Origin: Sphingobacterium multivorum
GTDB lineage: Bacteria; Bacteroidota; Bacteroidia; Sphingobacteriales; Sphingobacteriaceae
Assembly: GCF_900457465.1 (NCBI RefSeq)
Contig: NZ_UAUU01000008.1
Span: 1 to 64,000, forward strand
Direction: 5' to 3'
DNA length: 64,000 nt
Position numbers and translations under genes: made by a program. The notes below the pieces were generated by a model, which saw only the letters and a program-made list of their open reading frames with translations, did no database searches and was not told where the DNA came from. Of the stretch, positions 9,496 to 17,496 are shown in pieces (the first letter of the stretch is position 1; each line of letters begins with the position of its first letter).

Positions 9496-9542
9496 TTATC
9501 GCAATGATCTATTGACTGTAAGTAAAATGATCATTGCGATAA
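9496..9542. terminator. bidirectional hairpin between convergent genes
   Basis: TTATCGCAATGATC at 9496-9509 is perfectly complementary to 9529-9542, with a 19-base loop. It separates the small membrane protein gene from the convergent YfiT-like gene. Confidence 0.7.
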
Positions 9543-9552
9543 GTGATGCCCA

Positions 9553-10083
9553 TCAATGGTTTTTAGCATTGACAATGTGCATCAGGTGGTGATTGCAATG
9601 CCAGGCATAGAGGCCAATATTGATCTTTAAAGAAATCAACCTTTTGGTCGCAGGATGAATAAAACCTCTTTCAAGCTGTTCGCCAGTTAAACTTTTCAAC
9701 AAAATAACCCAGCGTTCATGTAGACCTTCGAGCAATTTGATCGAGCTTTCTATTGGAATATTTTTTGCGTCGGGAAGCTCGGCCCACAATTTCTCCTCAT
9801 ATAATTTGATGGTTGGGTCTTCTTCTGTGAGGGCTAATTTAAAACGGACAAAGCTGTTCATGTGGCTGTCGGCGCAGTGATGAACGACCTGACGAATCGT
9901 CCAGCCTTCGGGACGGTAGCGTTTTTCCAGTACGTCGTCTGTTAGATCGCCGACTTCGGATTTTAACCGGGCCGGAAAGTCGGCAATTGTTTTGATCCAG
10001 TCATTCAACAGGGATTTGTCGATGACATCGGGTATCGCAAAGCGACCTATAGGGTATCTGAGTTTTTCTAATTCATGTTGCAT
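9553..10083 (-). CDS. YfiT/DinB-type putative metal-dependent transferase
   Basis: A 176-residue protein of the DinB four-helix family, closest in pattern to YfiT-type bacillithiol transferases. The three-His metal site is suggested by VVHHCADSHMN (about residues 66-76) and WHCNHHLMHI near the C-terminus. YfiT-like proteins attach a thiol cofactor to electrophiles or hydrolyse small amides, so a detoxification role is likely, but the substrate is not shown. It is a single gene converging on the WG/Sel1 operon. Confidence 0.75.
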   Translation of the reverse strand: MQHELEKLRYPIGRFAIPDVIDKSLLNDWIKTIADFPARLKSEVGDLTDDVLEKRYRPEGWTIRQVVHHCADSHMNSFVRFKLALTEEDPTIKLYEEKLWAELPDAKNIPIESSIKLLEGLHERWVILLKSLTGEQLERGFIHPATKRLISLKINIGLYAWHCNHHLMHIVNAKNH

Positions 10084-10284
10084 GACTTAAAATTAGTTAA
10101 AATAGACACAAGGTTCCTAATCTTTAGGTGTATGTTTTCGAAGAATATTTTCTTCGATTTGCTCTTGGGTCTGCTGTAATTTGGATGCGATAAAGAATTA
10201 TGGTAATTTCGGCACAATGAATAGCTGGATGCCGTTCGAATTCGACCGGTAGACTAGCTGGTCGCTGCATAAAACACATAGGAA

Positions 10285-10950
10285 ATGAAAAGTCTAAAAG
10301 AACTGATTGATACAAGTAATTCGGGATGGAAGCTGGTTGAGGGCTGGTTGAAAGAAGCGACGAATGCTTATGAAGTGCTTCCTCGAAACCCTAAGCGGGC
10401 TGATGAGGAACTTTTAAGGGCCCAAATTACCACAAAATCGCCTATGGGAGCCATTATTCATCAAACTGGTGGTATTTTAATCGATGGGGGCTGGTTACGT
10501 ATTTTAGGCTCTGGCTCGTCGCAGTTGGACCGAGGGATCATGGAGTGGAATAAAGGGAAAAGTTTTGACAAGGAAGGCGAAAAAGGTGGTTTTTTGCTGA
10601 TTGCAGACGATGTTCTAGGTGGTTATTTCGCTATTAATGCCGGTGCGCTGGGAGATGCTATTGGACAGGTCTATTATTTCGCACAAGATACCTTACAATG
10701 GGAAAGTTTGGAATGTGGTTATTCAGATTTTGTTTTTTGGGCATTGAAAGGGGATATTAGACAGTTTTACGAAACATTTAAATGGAAAGACTTGAGCGAA
10801 GAGGTCAAACTCCTGAGCGGCAATCAAGTTTTTTCATTTTACCCTTTCCTGTGGACTGAAGAAGCACGCGATTTTCGTAAAGTAGATCGTAAGCCAATGG
10901 CCATCGATGAGAACTACCATTTTACGATGGAATTTGCTGGTGGACGCTAG
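10285..10950 (+). CDS. DUF2625 family protein
   Basis: A 221-residue cytoplasmic protein recognised by the DUF2625 signature SPMGAIIHQTGGILIDGGWL followed by RILGSGSSQL, then GFLLIADDVLGGYFAIN and YSDFVFWALKGD. Start ATG 10285 has AGGAA just upstream. No function is established for the family. The gene stands alone and converges with the NYN-domain gene across a strong hairpin. Confidence 0.82.
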   Translation: MKSLKELIDTSNSGWKLVEGWLKEATNAYEVLPRNPKRADEELLRAQITTKSPMGAIIHQTGGILIDGGWLRILGSGSSQLDRGIMEWNKGKSFDKEGEKGGFLLIADDVLGGYFAINAGALGDAIGQVYYFAQDTLQWESLECGYSDFVFWALKGDIRQFYETFKWKDLSEEVKLLSGNQVFSFYPFLWTEEARDFRKVDRKPMAIDENYHFTMEFAGGR

Positions 10951-10990
10951 TTGTTATTTCAATACGACAAACCTCCTGCATAAGGCTTTA

Positions 10991-11031
10991 ATACGATAAT
11001 AGGACAATGTATTGTTGTCCTATTATCGTAT
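10991..11031. terminator. bidirectional hairpin between convergent genes
   Basis: A perfect 17-bp stem (ATACGATAATAGGACAA at 10991-11007 with 11015-11031) and a 7-base loop lie between the DUF2625 gene and the convergent NYN gene. Confidence 0.75.
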
Positions 11032-11060
11032 GATACAGAAGATAATTCCCCTGAATGATA

Positions 11061-12383
11061 TTAAACTGATTTATTTTGAAGGCTAAAGCTAACTTCGTTC
11101 AGTCTGACTATTTGTATTTGTATCCCCTCGGAAAGGCCAAGTTTGGTCGCCGCATCTTTTCCTAATTTAAGCACATGAAACCCTCTGCCGCGATAGGTAA
11201 AATTACATTCATATTCTCCAGCGTTGATCATAATCCTTAATTTTTGGGATTTGGTTGGGAATAGGGGTTTAAATTCTTTCGTGATCCGTATTTGCGATTT
11301 TTTTACGTCATCTGTAGTGATCTTGTTACCTTCAGAAGGAAACAACATGTTCGTGGGCGGAGTGTCAGCTGTAGGGGGGGGCGTTTCTGTTTTTTGCTCC
11401 TGAATTTCCTGAACTTTTGGAGCCTCGTTTTGTATCGGCTCAGAGTTTGTTTTATCCTGACGTTTCTTATCTTGCCGCCCTTTCTTTCTGGTGTTTTGAT
11501 TTGCAGTTTTTTCCGTAGTTTCTGTAGAGGGTACGGAAGGAGTAGGAGTAGCAGGAGTTTTGTGCTCGGTGTCCACTGCTGCAGCTGGGCTGGCCATTGC
11601 TAAAGGCCGTTTAATAATATTACGGATGTAATAGTGTTTTATGCGCGATTTGTCGGTGTTTCGTTCCTCAATTTCAAAATCTTCTTTGTAAGCTTTGAAA
11701 AGATGAGACATCTTGTCGTATCCATAGTTGCGCGCATCAAAATCAGGCTTTCTTTTGTTGAAAAGACTTCCGATCTCACCCAGGAATGCCCAGCCATTTT
11801 CATCTGCAGTATCATCCACCGTGTCCTTTAAAAGTTCCAAAGTCTCCTCGTCCAATACGGCAATACTTGTTGGATTGTCGACGGGAGCAGGTTTGGGCTG
11901 ATTTTGTTGCTTTTTCTTTGCGACCGTTTCTTTCTTTTGATTTTTCTCAAAAATTTCGACGTAGATGAACTTGTCGCAGGAGGCAATAAAGGGTTTGGGG
12001 GTCTTTTTCTCGCCGATACCGATGACCAGTTTACCAGATTCCCGTAGACGTGTAGCCAGTCGGGTGAAATCGCTGTCGCTGGATACAATACAAAACCCAT
12101 CAACTCGGTCTGAATGCAGAATATCCATGGCATCAATAATTAATGCCGAGTCAGTAGAATTTTTGCCTTGTGTATAACTGTATTGTTGTATGGGGGTAAT
12201 TGCATGGGTAAGGAGTTTATCCTTCCATTTTTCAACATATGGGTTGGTCCAGTCTCCGTAGATGCGTTTGATGGTCGGAATTCCATATCTTTTGACTTCA
12301 TTCAAAATCTCTTCGATCTTTCGATAAGATACATTGTCCGCATCGATTAGTATTGCGATTTGCAAATCCCCATGTTCTGCCAT
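11061..12383 (-). CDS. NYN-domain (LabA/DUF88-type) protein with an OST-HTH/LOTUS domain
   Basis: A 440-residue protein. Residues 1-150 are a NYN/PIN-like nuclease fold with the acidic residues in place: ILIDADN, STDSALIIDAMD and SSDSDFTRLATRLRESG. A Lys/Gln-rich linker follows, then about 178-255 an OST-HTH/LOTUS domain (AFLGEIGSLFNKRKPDF...YGYDKMSHLF). A long Pro/Thr/Lys-rich disordered segment precedes a beta-rich C-terminal domain (about 365-440). NYN proteins are predicted RNases, and LOTUS domains bind RNA, including G-rich or G4 RNA in described cases, so RNA turnover or surveillance is likely. The partner RNA is unknown. A short promoter-terminator unit lies upstream at 12.6-12.7 kb on the same strand. 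Confidence 0.85.
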   Translation of the reverse strand: MAEHGDLQIAILIDADNVSYRKIEEILNEVKRYGIPTIKRIYGDWTNPYVEKWKDKLLTHAITPIQQYSYTQGKNSTDSALIIDAMDILHSDRVDGFCIVSSDSDFTRLATRLRESGKLVIGIGEKKTPKPFIASCDKFIYVEIFEKNQKKETVAKKKQQNQPKPAPVDNPTSIAVLDEETLELLKDTVDDTADENGWAFLGEIGSLFNKRKPDFDARNYGYDKMSHLFKAYKEDFEIEERNTDKSRIKHYYIRNIIKRPLAMASPAAAVDTEHKTPATPTPSVPSTETTEKTANQNTRKKGRQDKKRQDKTNSEPIQNEAPKVQEIQEQKTETPPPTADTPPTNMLFPSEGNKITTDDVKKSQIRITKEFKPLFPTKSQKLRIMINAGEYECNFTYRGRGFHVLKLGKDAATKLGLSEGIQIQIVRLNEVSFSLQNKSV

Positions 12384-12622
12384 ATATGTTTAGATTATTT
12401 TTTCAATATAATATTTGAACTCTTTTCTATTCGCGTGACCTTTCTCATCCGAATATATTCGTTAAAAATACAGTATTGTTAAAGAATATCTTGAATTTTT
12501 TGAGAATTAATTTGAACGCTATTTTTTGAGAACATGCGATCAGCTGCTTTTGTTTGGGTCTAAAAGGGAAATTATTACGTTTGCGGAGTAGCGAAATGAT
12601 TTGAGGGACGGTGAAAATAAAT

Positions 12623-12687
12623 AAAAAAAGGTTTTCAAACGGGGAGAATGAAAACCTTAAATAACCAATTATAAACCTAAATTATGA
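12623..12687 (-). ncRNA. candidate small RNA or attenuated leader, about 65 nt
   Basis: A promoter at 12724-12693 would start transcription near 12687. A hairpin (10-bp stem, 12649-12658 with 12628-12637) followed by seven T on the minus strand (12629-12623) would end it. The stretch between has no ATG-started frame. It may be an independent small RNA or an attenuator in the leader of the NYN gene. The transcript is inferred, not seen. Confidence 0.4.
12628..12658 (-). terminator. intrinsic terminator with T tract
   Basis: On the minus strand AAGGTTTTCA pairs with TGAAAACCTT around an 11-base loop and is followed by TTTTTTT. Confidence 0.7.
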
Positions 12688-12692
12688 TGATA

Positions 12693-12724
12693 CAAAGATA
12701 GTGTAAATATTACACCTGTGCAAA
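12693..12724 (-). promoter_or_regulatory. Bacteroidota promoter with palindromic operator in the spacer
   Basis: Read on the minus strand, TTTG (12724-12721), a 20-base spacer and TATCTTTG (12700-12693) match the -33/-7 consensus with correct spacing. The spacer contains the perfect palindrome GTGTAA-TAT-TTACAC (12701-12715), positioned where a bound repressor would block RNA polymerase. The cognate regulator is unknown. Confidence 0.6.
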
Positions 12725-12754
12725 TATTCGTTACTATTTTTTTTAAACGTCCTG

Positions 12755-12782
12755 AATTTTGTAGCTGAACAGCTACAAAATT
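12755..12782 (-). terminator. hairpin after the AraC-type gene
   Basis: A perfect 13-bp stem (12755-12767 with 12770-12782) sits 19 bases beyond the stop of the AraC-type gene. No T tract follows on the minus strand, so it may act as a 3' stabiliser more than as a terminator. Confidence 0.45.
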
Positions 12783-12801
12783 ACCTGTGGATACGCCAAA
12801 A

Positions 12802-13596
12802 CTAGCCCGCCATGAAGTTTGAAGGCCTATATTTCATCACGGCATAAAAGCTATTGGTAAATGCTTGGACGCTTTTATAACCGACTTTATACGCAATTTG
12901 AGAGATGGTGAATTGTTTTGTGCTCAAAAGCTCCAAACTCTTGATAATGCGAAGGAGCTGCTGATATTTTGCAAGCGTCATTCCGGTTTCTTTTTTAAAA
13001 AGGCGTTCAATAGTTCGGAGCGAAAGATTGGACAGCATGGCAATCTCGTCTAACGTGATGGCTTCTGTGTAATGGTCATGTAGGTGATTTAAGACCGTTT
13101 GAAGCCTGCTTTCATGCGGAAGGGTAATTTCTAAGTGGAGTAATTGTGAGCAGAAATAGGGGAGTTCATGGAGTAAAGCACCGAGGAAAACTCTTTCCTG
13201 TTCATTTTCTTCTCTCAATTTTGACCATTTTTCGGTATATAAAATCATTTCCCGTAATACTTTAGGCGCCGAAAATAGCTGTACCTGATTGAAAAACAAA
13301 TGCTCTTGTGAGCTGTCAAATTGTGGGGGATCAAAAAAAAGGACCATAAGCTTAATGCGTTCCGAGTGGGAGTTGGTCTTATGTAATGCACCTGAAGGAA
13401 TCCAAGCAACGTGATTTTGGGGGAGTAGGTACATTTTTCCTGCAACGGTAAGGTATTGAAAACCCTGCTCAACATAAATCAATTGACCTTTCCGATGACT
13501 GTGTAACTCGTCGTCGTGTATCCAGTTTTCTTCAAACCAGACATAGGTTGATTTCTGGATGCCTTCAATTATCAACGTATGATTTGTCTGATCCAT
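12802..13596 (-). CDS. AraC-family regulator, NimR-like
   Basis: A 264-residue protein with an N-terminal cupin sensor domain (about 20-110, with LPQNHVAWIPSGALHKTNSH) and a C-terminal AraC DNA-binding domain (about 165-262) containing two helix-turn-helix units (ITLDEIAMLSNLSLRTIERL and FTISQIAYKVGYKSVQAF). It is divergent from a CynX/NimT-type exporter. The same arrangement is known for E. coli NimR (YeaM) and NimT (YeaN), so it probably controls that transporter. The start at 13596 is supported by the overlapping promoter upstream. The inducer is not known here. Confidence 0.82.
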   Translation of the reverse strand: MDQTNHTLIIEGIQKSTYVWFEENWIHDDELHSHRKGQLIYVEQGFQYLTVAGKMYLLPQNHVAWIPSGALHKTNSHSERIKLMVLFFDPPQFDSSQEHLFFNQVQLFSAPKVLREMILYTEKWSKLREENEQERVFLGALLHELPYFCSQLLHLEITLPHESRLQTVLNHLHDHYTEAITLDEIAMLSNLSLRTIERLFKKETGMTLAKYQQLLRIIKSLELLSTKQFTISQIAYKVGYKSVQAFTNSFYAVMKYRPSNFMAG

Positions 13597-13605
13597 GTCG
13601 TTTTA

Positions 13606-13699
13606 AATTAAATTAATGGCAAATTTAATTAAAATTCCATACATACCTTTGCAAGCATTCATTACGTGTATAGCTTGGTTTACATGTATAGTGTGGTTT
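13606..13699. promoter_or_regulatory. divergent overlapping promoters and repeat sites between nimR-like and nimT-like genes
   Basis: On the plus strand TACCTTTG at 13644-13651 fits the -7 element for the transporter. On the minus strand TAAATTTG at 13627-13620 fits the -7 element for the regulator, so the two -33 regions overlap. A 9-bp inverted repeat AATTAAATT/AATTTAATT (13606-13614, 13622-13630) covers the minus promoter. Two imperfect direct repeats of the form TGTATAGnnTGGTTT (starts 13667 and 13685) lie in the transporter leader and are candidate AraC half-sites. Confidence 0.55.
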
Positions 13700-13700
13700 T

Positions 13701-14912
13701 ATGATGAAAGAAAATATAAAAATATCCGCAGCTGTGTCTTGGACCTGGTTACCCATATTGGTTGTTGTTTTAGTCTCAACCAATCTGCGGTCGCCAATCA
13801 CAGCCGTTGGCCCTGTACTGGGGCAAATCAGTGAAGATTTGCAATTAAATAGTTTTCAAAGCAGTCTATTGACGGCAATACCTCTTTTTATGTTTGCGAG
13901 CTGTTCTGTAGCAGTGAGCCGATATTCACATAAACTGGGCATGCACCGTTTTTTATTACTCGGTTTAATGGCGTTGAGTGTAGGAATTGTGCTTCGGGTT
14001 TGGGGCAATATGCCAACGCTGTTTGTGGGGTCTTTTTTAATCGGACTTGGGATCTGTGTGGGCAATGTCGTTACGCCCGGTTATATAAAAACAAATTTTC
14101 CAAAGCAGATTGGACTGATGACAGGCATTTTTGCCGTAGCAATGAATCTGACCGCAGCTTTTGCTTCGGGGTTTAGTTTACGATTGGGCGAATGGACTGG
14201 TCTCGGGTGGCAGGGTTCCTTGGGGGTTTGGGTGATTTTAGCCTTGTTATCCCTTATCGTTGTTTCCTTTGATGCTTTAAGCCGAAAGAAAGCACAGGGT
14301 ATCACTGAAAATAGACCGGCGACAAGTGGAATCGGACATATCTTTAGGTCAAGATTAGCTTGGTATATCAGCTTATTTATGGGTATTCAGTCCTTAATTT
14401 ACTACAGTTTGATTTCTTGGTTACCTAAAGTATTGGTCGATTATGGTATGCCAGCGGAGGATACGGGCTGGTTGCTTTTTTTGATCCAAATTGCCATGAT
14501 TCCCATAATGTTTATTGGGCCTATTTTGGCACATCGGATGAAGGATCAGCGTCTAATGGCAGCGGCTGTTGCGATAGGCATGTTTGGAAGTATCTTTATA
14601 TTTTGGCATTACAAACTTCAGGGAATTTATGTTGCCGCCATATTGTTGGGACTTTCCAATGGACTTTCTTTCAGTTTGTCTATTCTTTTCTTTACCCTGC
14701 GGGCGAGGTCAACGGCGAATGCGATTAAAATATCGGGCATGGCCCAGTCTGTTGGTTATCTGATTGCAGCTTTTGGCCCGCCGGTATTCGGTAAGCTGCA
14801 CGAAATAGATGCTACCTGGAATTACTCCTTCTATTTTTTAGCGGGCAGTATCGTACTTTTATTGTTTGCAGGATGGAAGGCCGGGGAAGATAAGTATGTA
14901 GCGGAAGATTAA
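13701..14912 (+). CDS. CynX/NimT-family MFS exporter
   Basis: A 403-residue major facilitator with about 12 hydrophobic segments. The N-terminal NLRSPITAVGPVL and the loop ending VVTPGYIKTNFPKQIGLMTG are typical of the CynX/NimT family (cyanate or 2-nitroimidazole transport). It would act in the inner membrane by proton exchange. It is divergent from a NimR-like regulator, so induction by a toxic substrate is likely. The natural substrate is not deducible. It ends three bases before a strong hairpin. Confidence 0.85.
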   Translation: MMKENIKISAAVSWTWLPILVVVLVSTNLRSPITAVGPVLGQISEDLQLNSFQSSLLTAIPLFMFASCSVAVSRYSHKLGMHRFLLLGLMALSVGIVLRVWGNMPTLFVGSFLIGLGICVGNVVTPGYIKTNFPKQIGLMTGIFAVAMNLTAAFASGFSLRLGEWTGLGWQGSLGVWVILALLSLIVVSFDALSRKKAQGITENRPATSGIGHIFRSRLAWYISLFMGIQSLIYYSLISWLPKVLVDYGMPAEDTGWLLFLIQIAMIPIMFIGPILAHRMKDQRLMAAAVAIGMFGSIFIFWHYKLQGIYVAAILLGLSNGLSFSLSILFFTLRARSTANAIKISGMAQSVGYLIAAFGPPVFGKLHEIDATWNYSFYFLAGSIVLLLFAGWKAGEDKYVAED

Positions 14913-14914
14913 AG

Positions 14915-14958
14915 ATAAGGCTACATCAGGCACAGCTGTTTAGCTGATGTAGCCTTAT
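14915..14958. terminator. bidirectional hairpin between convergent genes
   Basis: ATAAGGCTACATCAG (14915-14929) is perfectly complementary to 14944-14958. It serves the NimT-like gene and the convergent hydrolase gene. Confidence 0.75.
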
Positions 14959-14996
14959 TCAATTCGCTCTTAAACGCTATTATTCAAATTTAACTG

Positions 14997-16859
14997 TTAA
15001 TCTTTGAGGACAGAAAATTCGATGTACGTGGCATTGTTCACATCGTGAAAAATACGTTGTGTGGCTTTACGGAAGTCAGCTTTGGTAGCTGTATAAGGCG
15101 CTAAAAACACCTGTGGATTTCGTTCTGCCAGCGGAAACCAGGAGTTTTGTACCTGAACCATAATGCGATGTCCTTTTTTGAACGTATGCGCAACATCTGG
15201 CATTTCAAAATTCACCTTTTCGACCATTCCTGGAGTCAGGGCCTGCGCTTTTTCAAAACCATTTCGGTATTTCCCGGCCATGATCTCACCACGTACCATC
15301 ATCTGGTATCCAGCCATTGTTTTTCCTTGATAACTTGCTGCATCGTTCGGGTAAACATCAATCAGTTTGACAACATAATCTGCATCTGTACCTGTTGAAG
15401 AAACCTTAAGGAAATTTTTGATGGGGCCAACTATAGTCAGGTCTTCTGTCAACGGTTCCGTTTGATAAACCATGACATCAGGGCGACTAGCGGCGAAACG
15501 CTGATCATCTACCATATACTCCCGCGTTCGGTTTTGGATTAGCCCACCCTGGTGCGGAACCGGTTTATTGGGGTCAGTGACATATTCATCCCAAGAATCT
15601 GTACGTTGAACTTTGTCAAATCCAAGTTTCCCCTGAGGTTGGAAGTATAGTTTTTTTGTTTCTACATTTTTGGGTGGCCATTGTTCGAAATGTTTCCATT
15701 CATTGCTTCCAGAGACAAAAATGTTCGCTTCCGATGGTGCGAAGTTCCCTTCATCTTTTAGATAATATTTGAAAAAAGGCTGTTCAAATTGTTCCTGATA
15801 GGTAACGCTGGTTTTTTTCTCAAATTGGATATCACCTAAATAGTTTCCTTCCGCACGAACCCAGCCGCCATGATACCAAGGTCCCGCGACTAAAATCGAG
15901 TTGTTTTTTTTGCTTTTATCCTCAATCGATTGATAGGTCTTAAATGTTCCATAAGCATCTTCCGCGTCAAAGAAACCACCGACGACCATCACCGCTGGTT
16001 TTACCTCCTGTAAAGAATTTGGTGATCACACGCGACTTCCAAAAATCATCATAGTCGGGATGTTTAAACAGGTCATTCCAAAACTGTACGGAGTCACCAA
16101 AATACTTTTCCTTCAGTTCCCGTGCTGTTCCGGCTTCTAAAAAGAAGTTGTATTTATCGGCTTCTTTAATCTGAATTTTGCTCTTGAATTGATCTGGGGT
16201 GATGGGTTTTGGACGCGGGACACCAAAGGTTGACATGAAGGTGAATGCATCCTGAAGAAACAGTACGCCATTATGGTGGAAGTCATCGCCGATATACCAG
16301 TCTGTTACCGGAGCTTGTGGGGAGACCGCTTTCAAGCTCGGGTGCGTTTTGACCAATCCAACGGTAGAATAGAAGCCTGGATAGGAGATCCCATAGAGTC
16401 CGGCTTTGCCATTATAGTTTTTGAGATTTTTCTGTAGCCATTCAAGCGCATCATAGGTATCTGTACTTTCATCGATGGCTTTTTTGTCTTTGCTGTAGGT
16501 GGTCGGACGTACATCTTCAAATTCACCTTCGCTCATCCACTTGCCCCGCACATCTTGGTAGACGAAAATATAGCCTTCACGCATCATCGTCGGAAAGTTG
16601 CCCAGGCTTTTTTTGTATTCGTTTTGTCCATAAGGAGAAACCGTGTAGGGCGTTCTATTGAGCAAAAACTGGATATTTCTTCGATTTGTCTTTTGGACTG
16701 TAGATCGCAGTAAATAATTTTTTCCCATCTCGCATGGGGATTGCTACTTCGGTCTTTTCATAATGATCCTCTAACATAAGCCGAGTCGGCAGCGGTTTGA
16801 GCATGTAACTGGCTTGCGCTTAAAAGCGCCAAAGTTAGGCACGAAATTGTATTTTTCAT
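14997..16859 (-). pseudogene. secreted S15/CocE-NonD family hydrolase, three frameshifts
   Basis: The reconstructed protein is about 620 residues. ATG 16859 begins a signal peptide (MKNTISCLTLALLSASQLHA, then Gln), followed by the alpha/beta-hydrolase core with the nucleophile motif GISYPGF, the Asp in GGFFDAEDAYG and the His in GPWYHGGW, then the C-terminal jelly-roll of the X-Pro dipeptidyl-peptidase/CocE family. The family hydrolyses acyl, ester or dipeptide bonds; here the protein would be periplasmic. Breaks lie near 16768, in the A run 16664-16668 and in the run 16012-16014. The last two are one base too long. All catalytic residues are present, so error is more likely than decay. Confidence 0.75.
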
Positions 16860-17496
16860 TCAGATAATTATTTGTTCAGTACATTCTTTGGTGTAAAACT
16901 CTACTTTACACTTGGTTTCGTTCGTTGCAATGTTATGGATACTCTTATGCACCTTAGGCTATAGGGGATACCGTTAAATTTGTCATCGCGCTACCGATTG
17001 GCAGACCATTTATCCAATAACAATGCGCAGGTCAAATGCTGTTGGTTTATAAATTGAACGATAGACTCATTGCCTGTATTTAGATTTTAGGCTAAAGTTA
17101 GTGCTACTAAAACCATTTTCCAATTTTATTGTCATATTTATGGGAAATAGAAAAAGAAAAATTGACCAATTTTTAAGAAAGAAAAACTTTTTTTGGATTG
17201 AATTTGGATTAGTTTTCGAATCTTGATATATTGAGTAAAATTAAGGACAATTGTTTTTTGGGTTAACAACTTTAGCTAAAAACGTTAAATTCCAGTTAGA
17301 TGGACTAGTAGAATACTAAATAATAATTCATTTTCGGATTATTTCTTAAGGTTTCGAATAGGCTTCGTATCGCTATTTGTCACGATTTTATAAATTAAGT
17401 GGGGAGTGGTATGAAATATGTTTTTTTAAGCTAATTTTAAGAATTATTTTATCATAATACATCAATTAAATAACAATTTAAGTATATAGAATTAAT
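16860..17496. other. 637-base AT-rich intergenic region upstream of inositol-phosphate synthase
   Basis: No convincing gene on either strand. A 7-bp inverted repeat GTGTAAA/TTTACAC (16891-16897, 16905-16911) lies 32 bases upstream of the hydrolase start and could be an operator. A plus-strand TAAATTTG occurs at 16975-16982 but without a matching -33 element. No clear promoter directly in front of 17497 was found. Confidence 0.4.

Larger units (their letters stand above)
12384..12801. other. 418-base intergenic region upstream of the NYN gene
   Basis: No protein gene is visible. On the minus strand it holds, in transcription order, a hairpin behind the AraC-type gene (12755-12782), a complete Bacteroidota promoter with an embedded palindrome (12693-12724), a short untranslated stretch and an intrinsic terminator (12623-12658). 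About 240 bases of AT-rich leader for the NYN gene follow. Confidence 0.6.

Noticed and set aside
13667..13699. CRISPR-like or other multi-copy repeat array
   Set aside because: Only two imperfect copies occur. They look like regulator half-sites. No CRISPR array was seen anywhere in the window.
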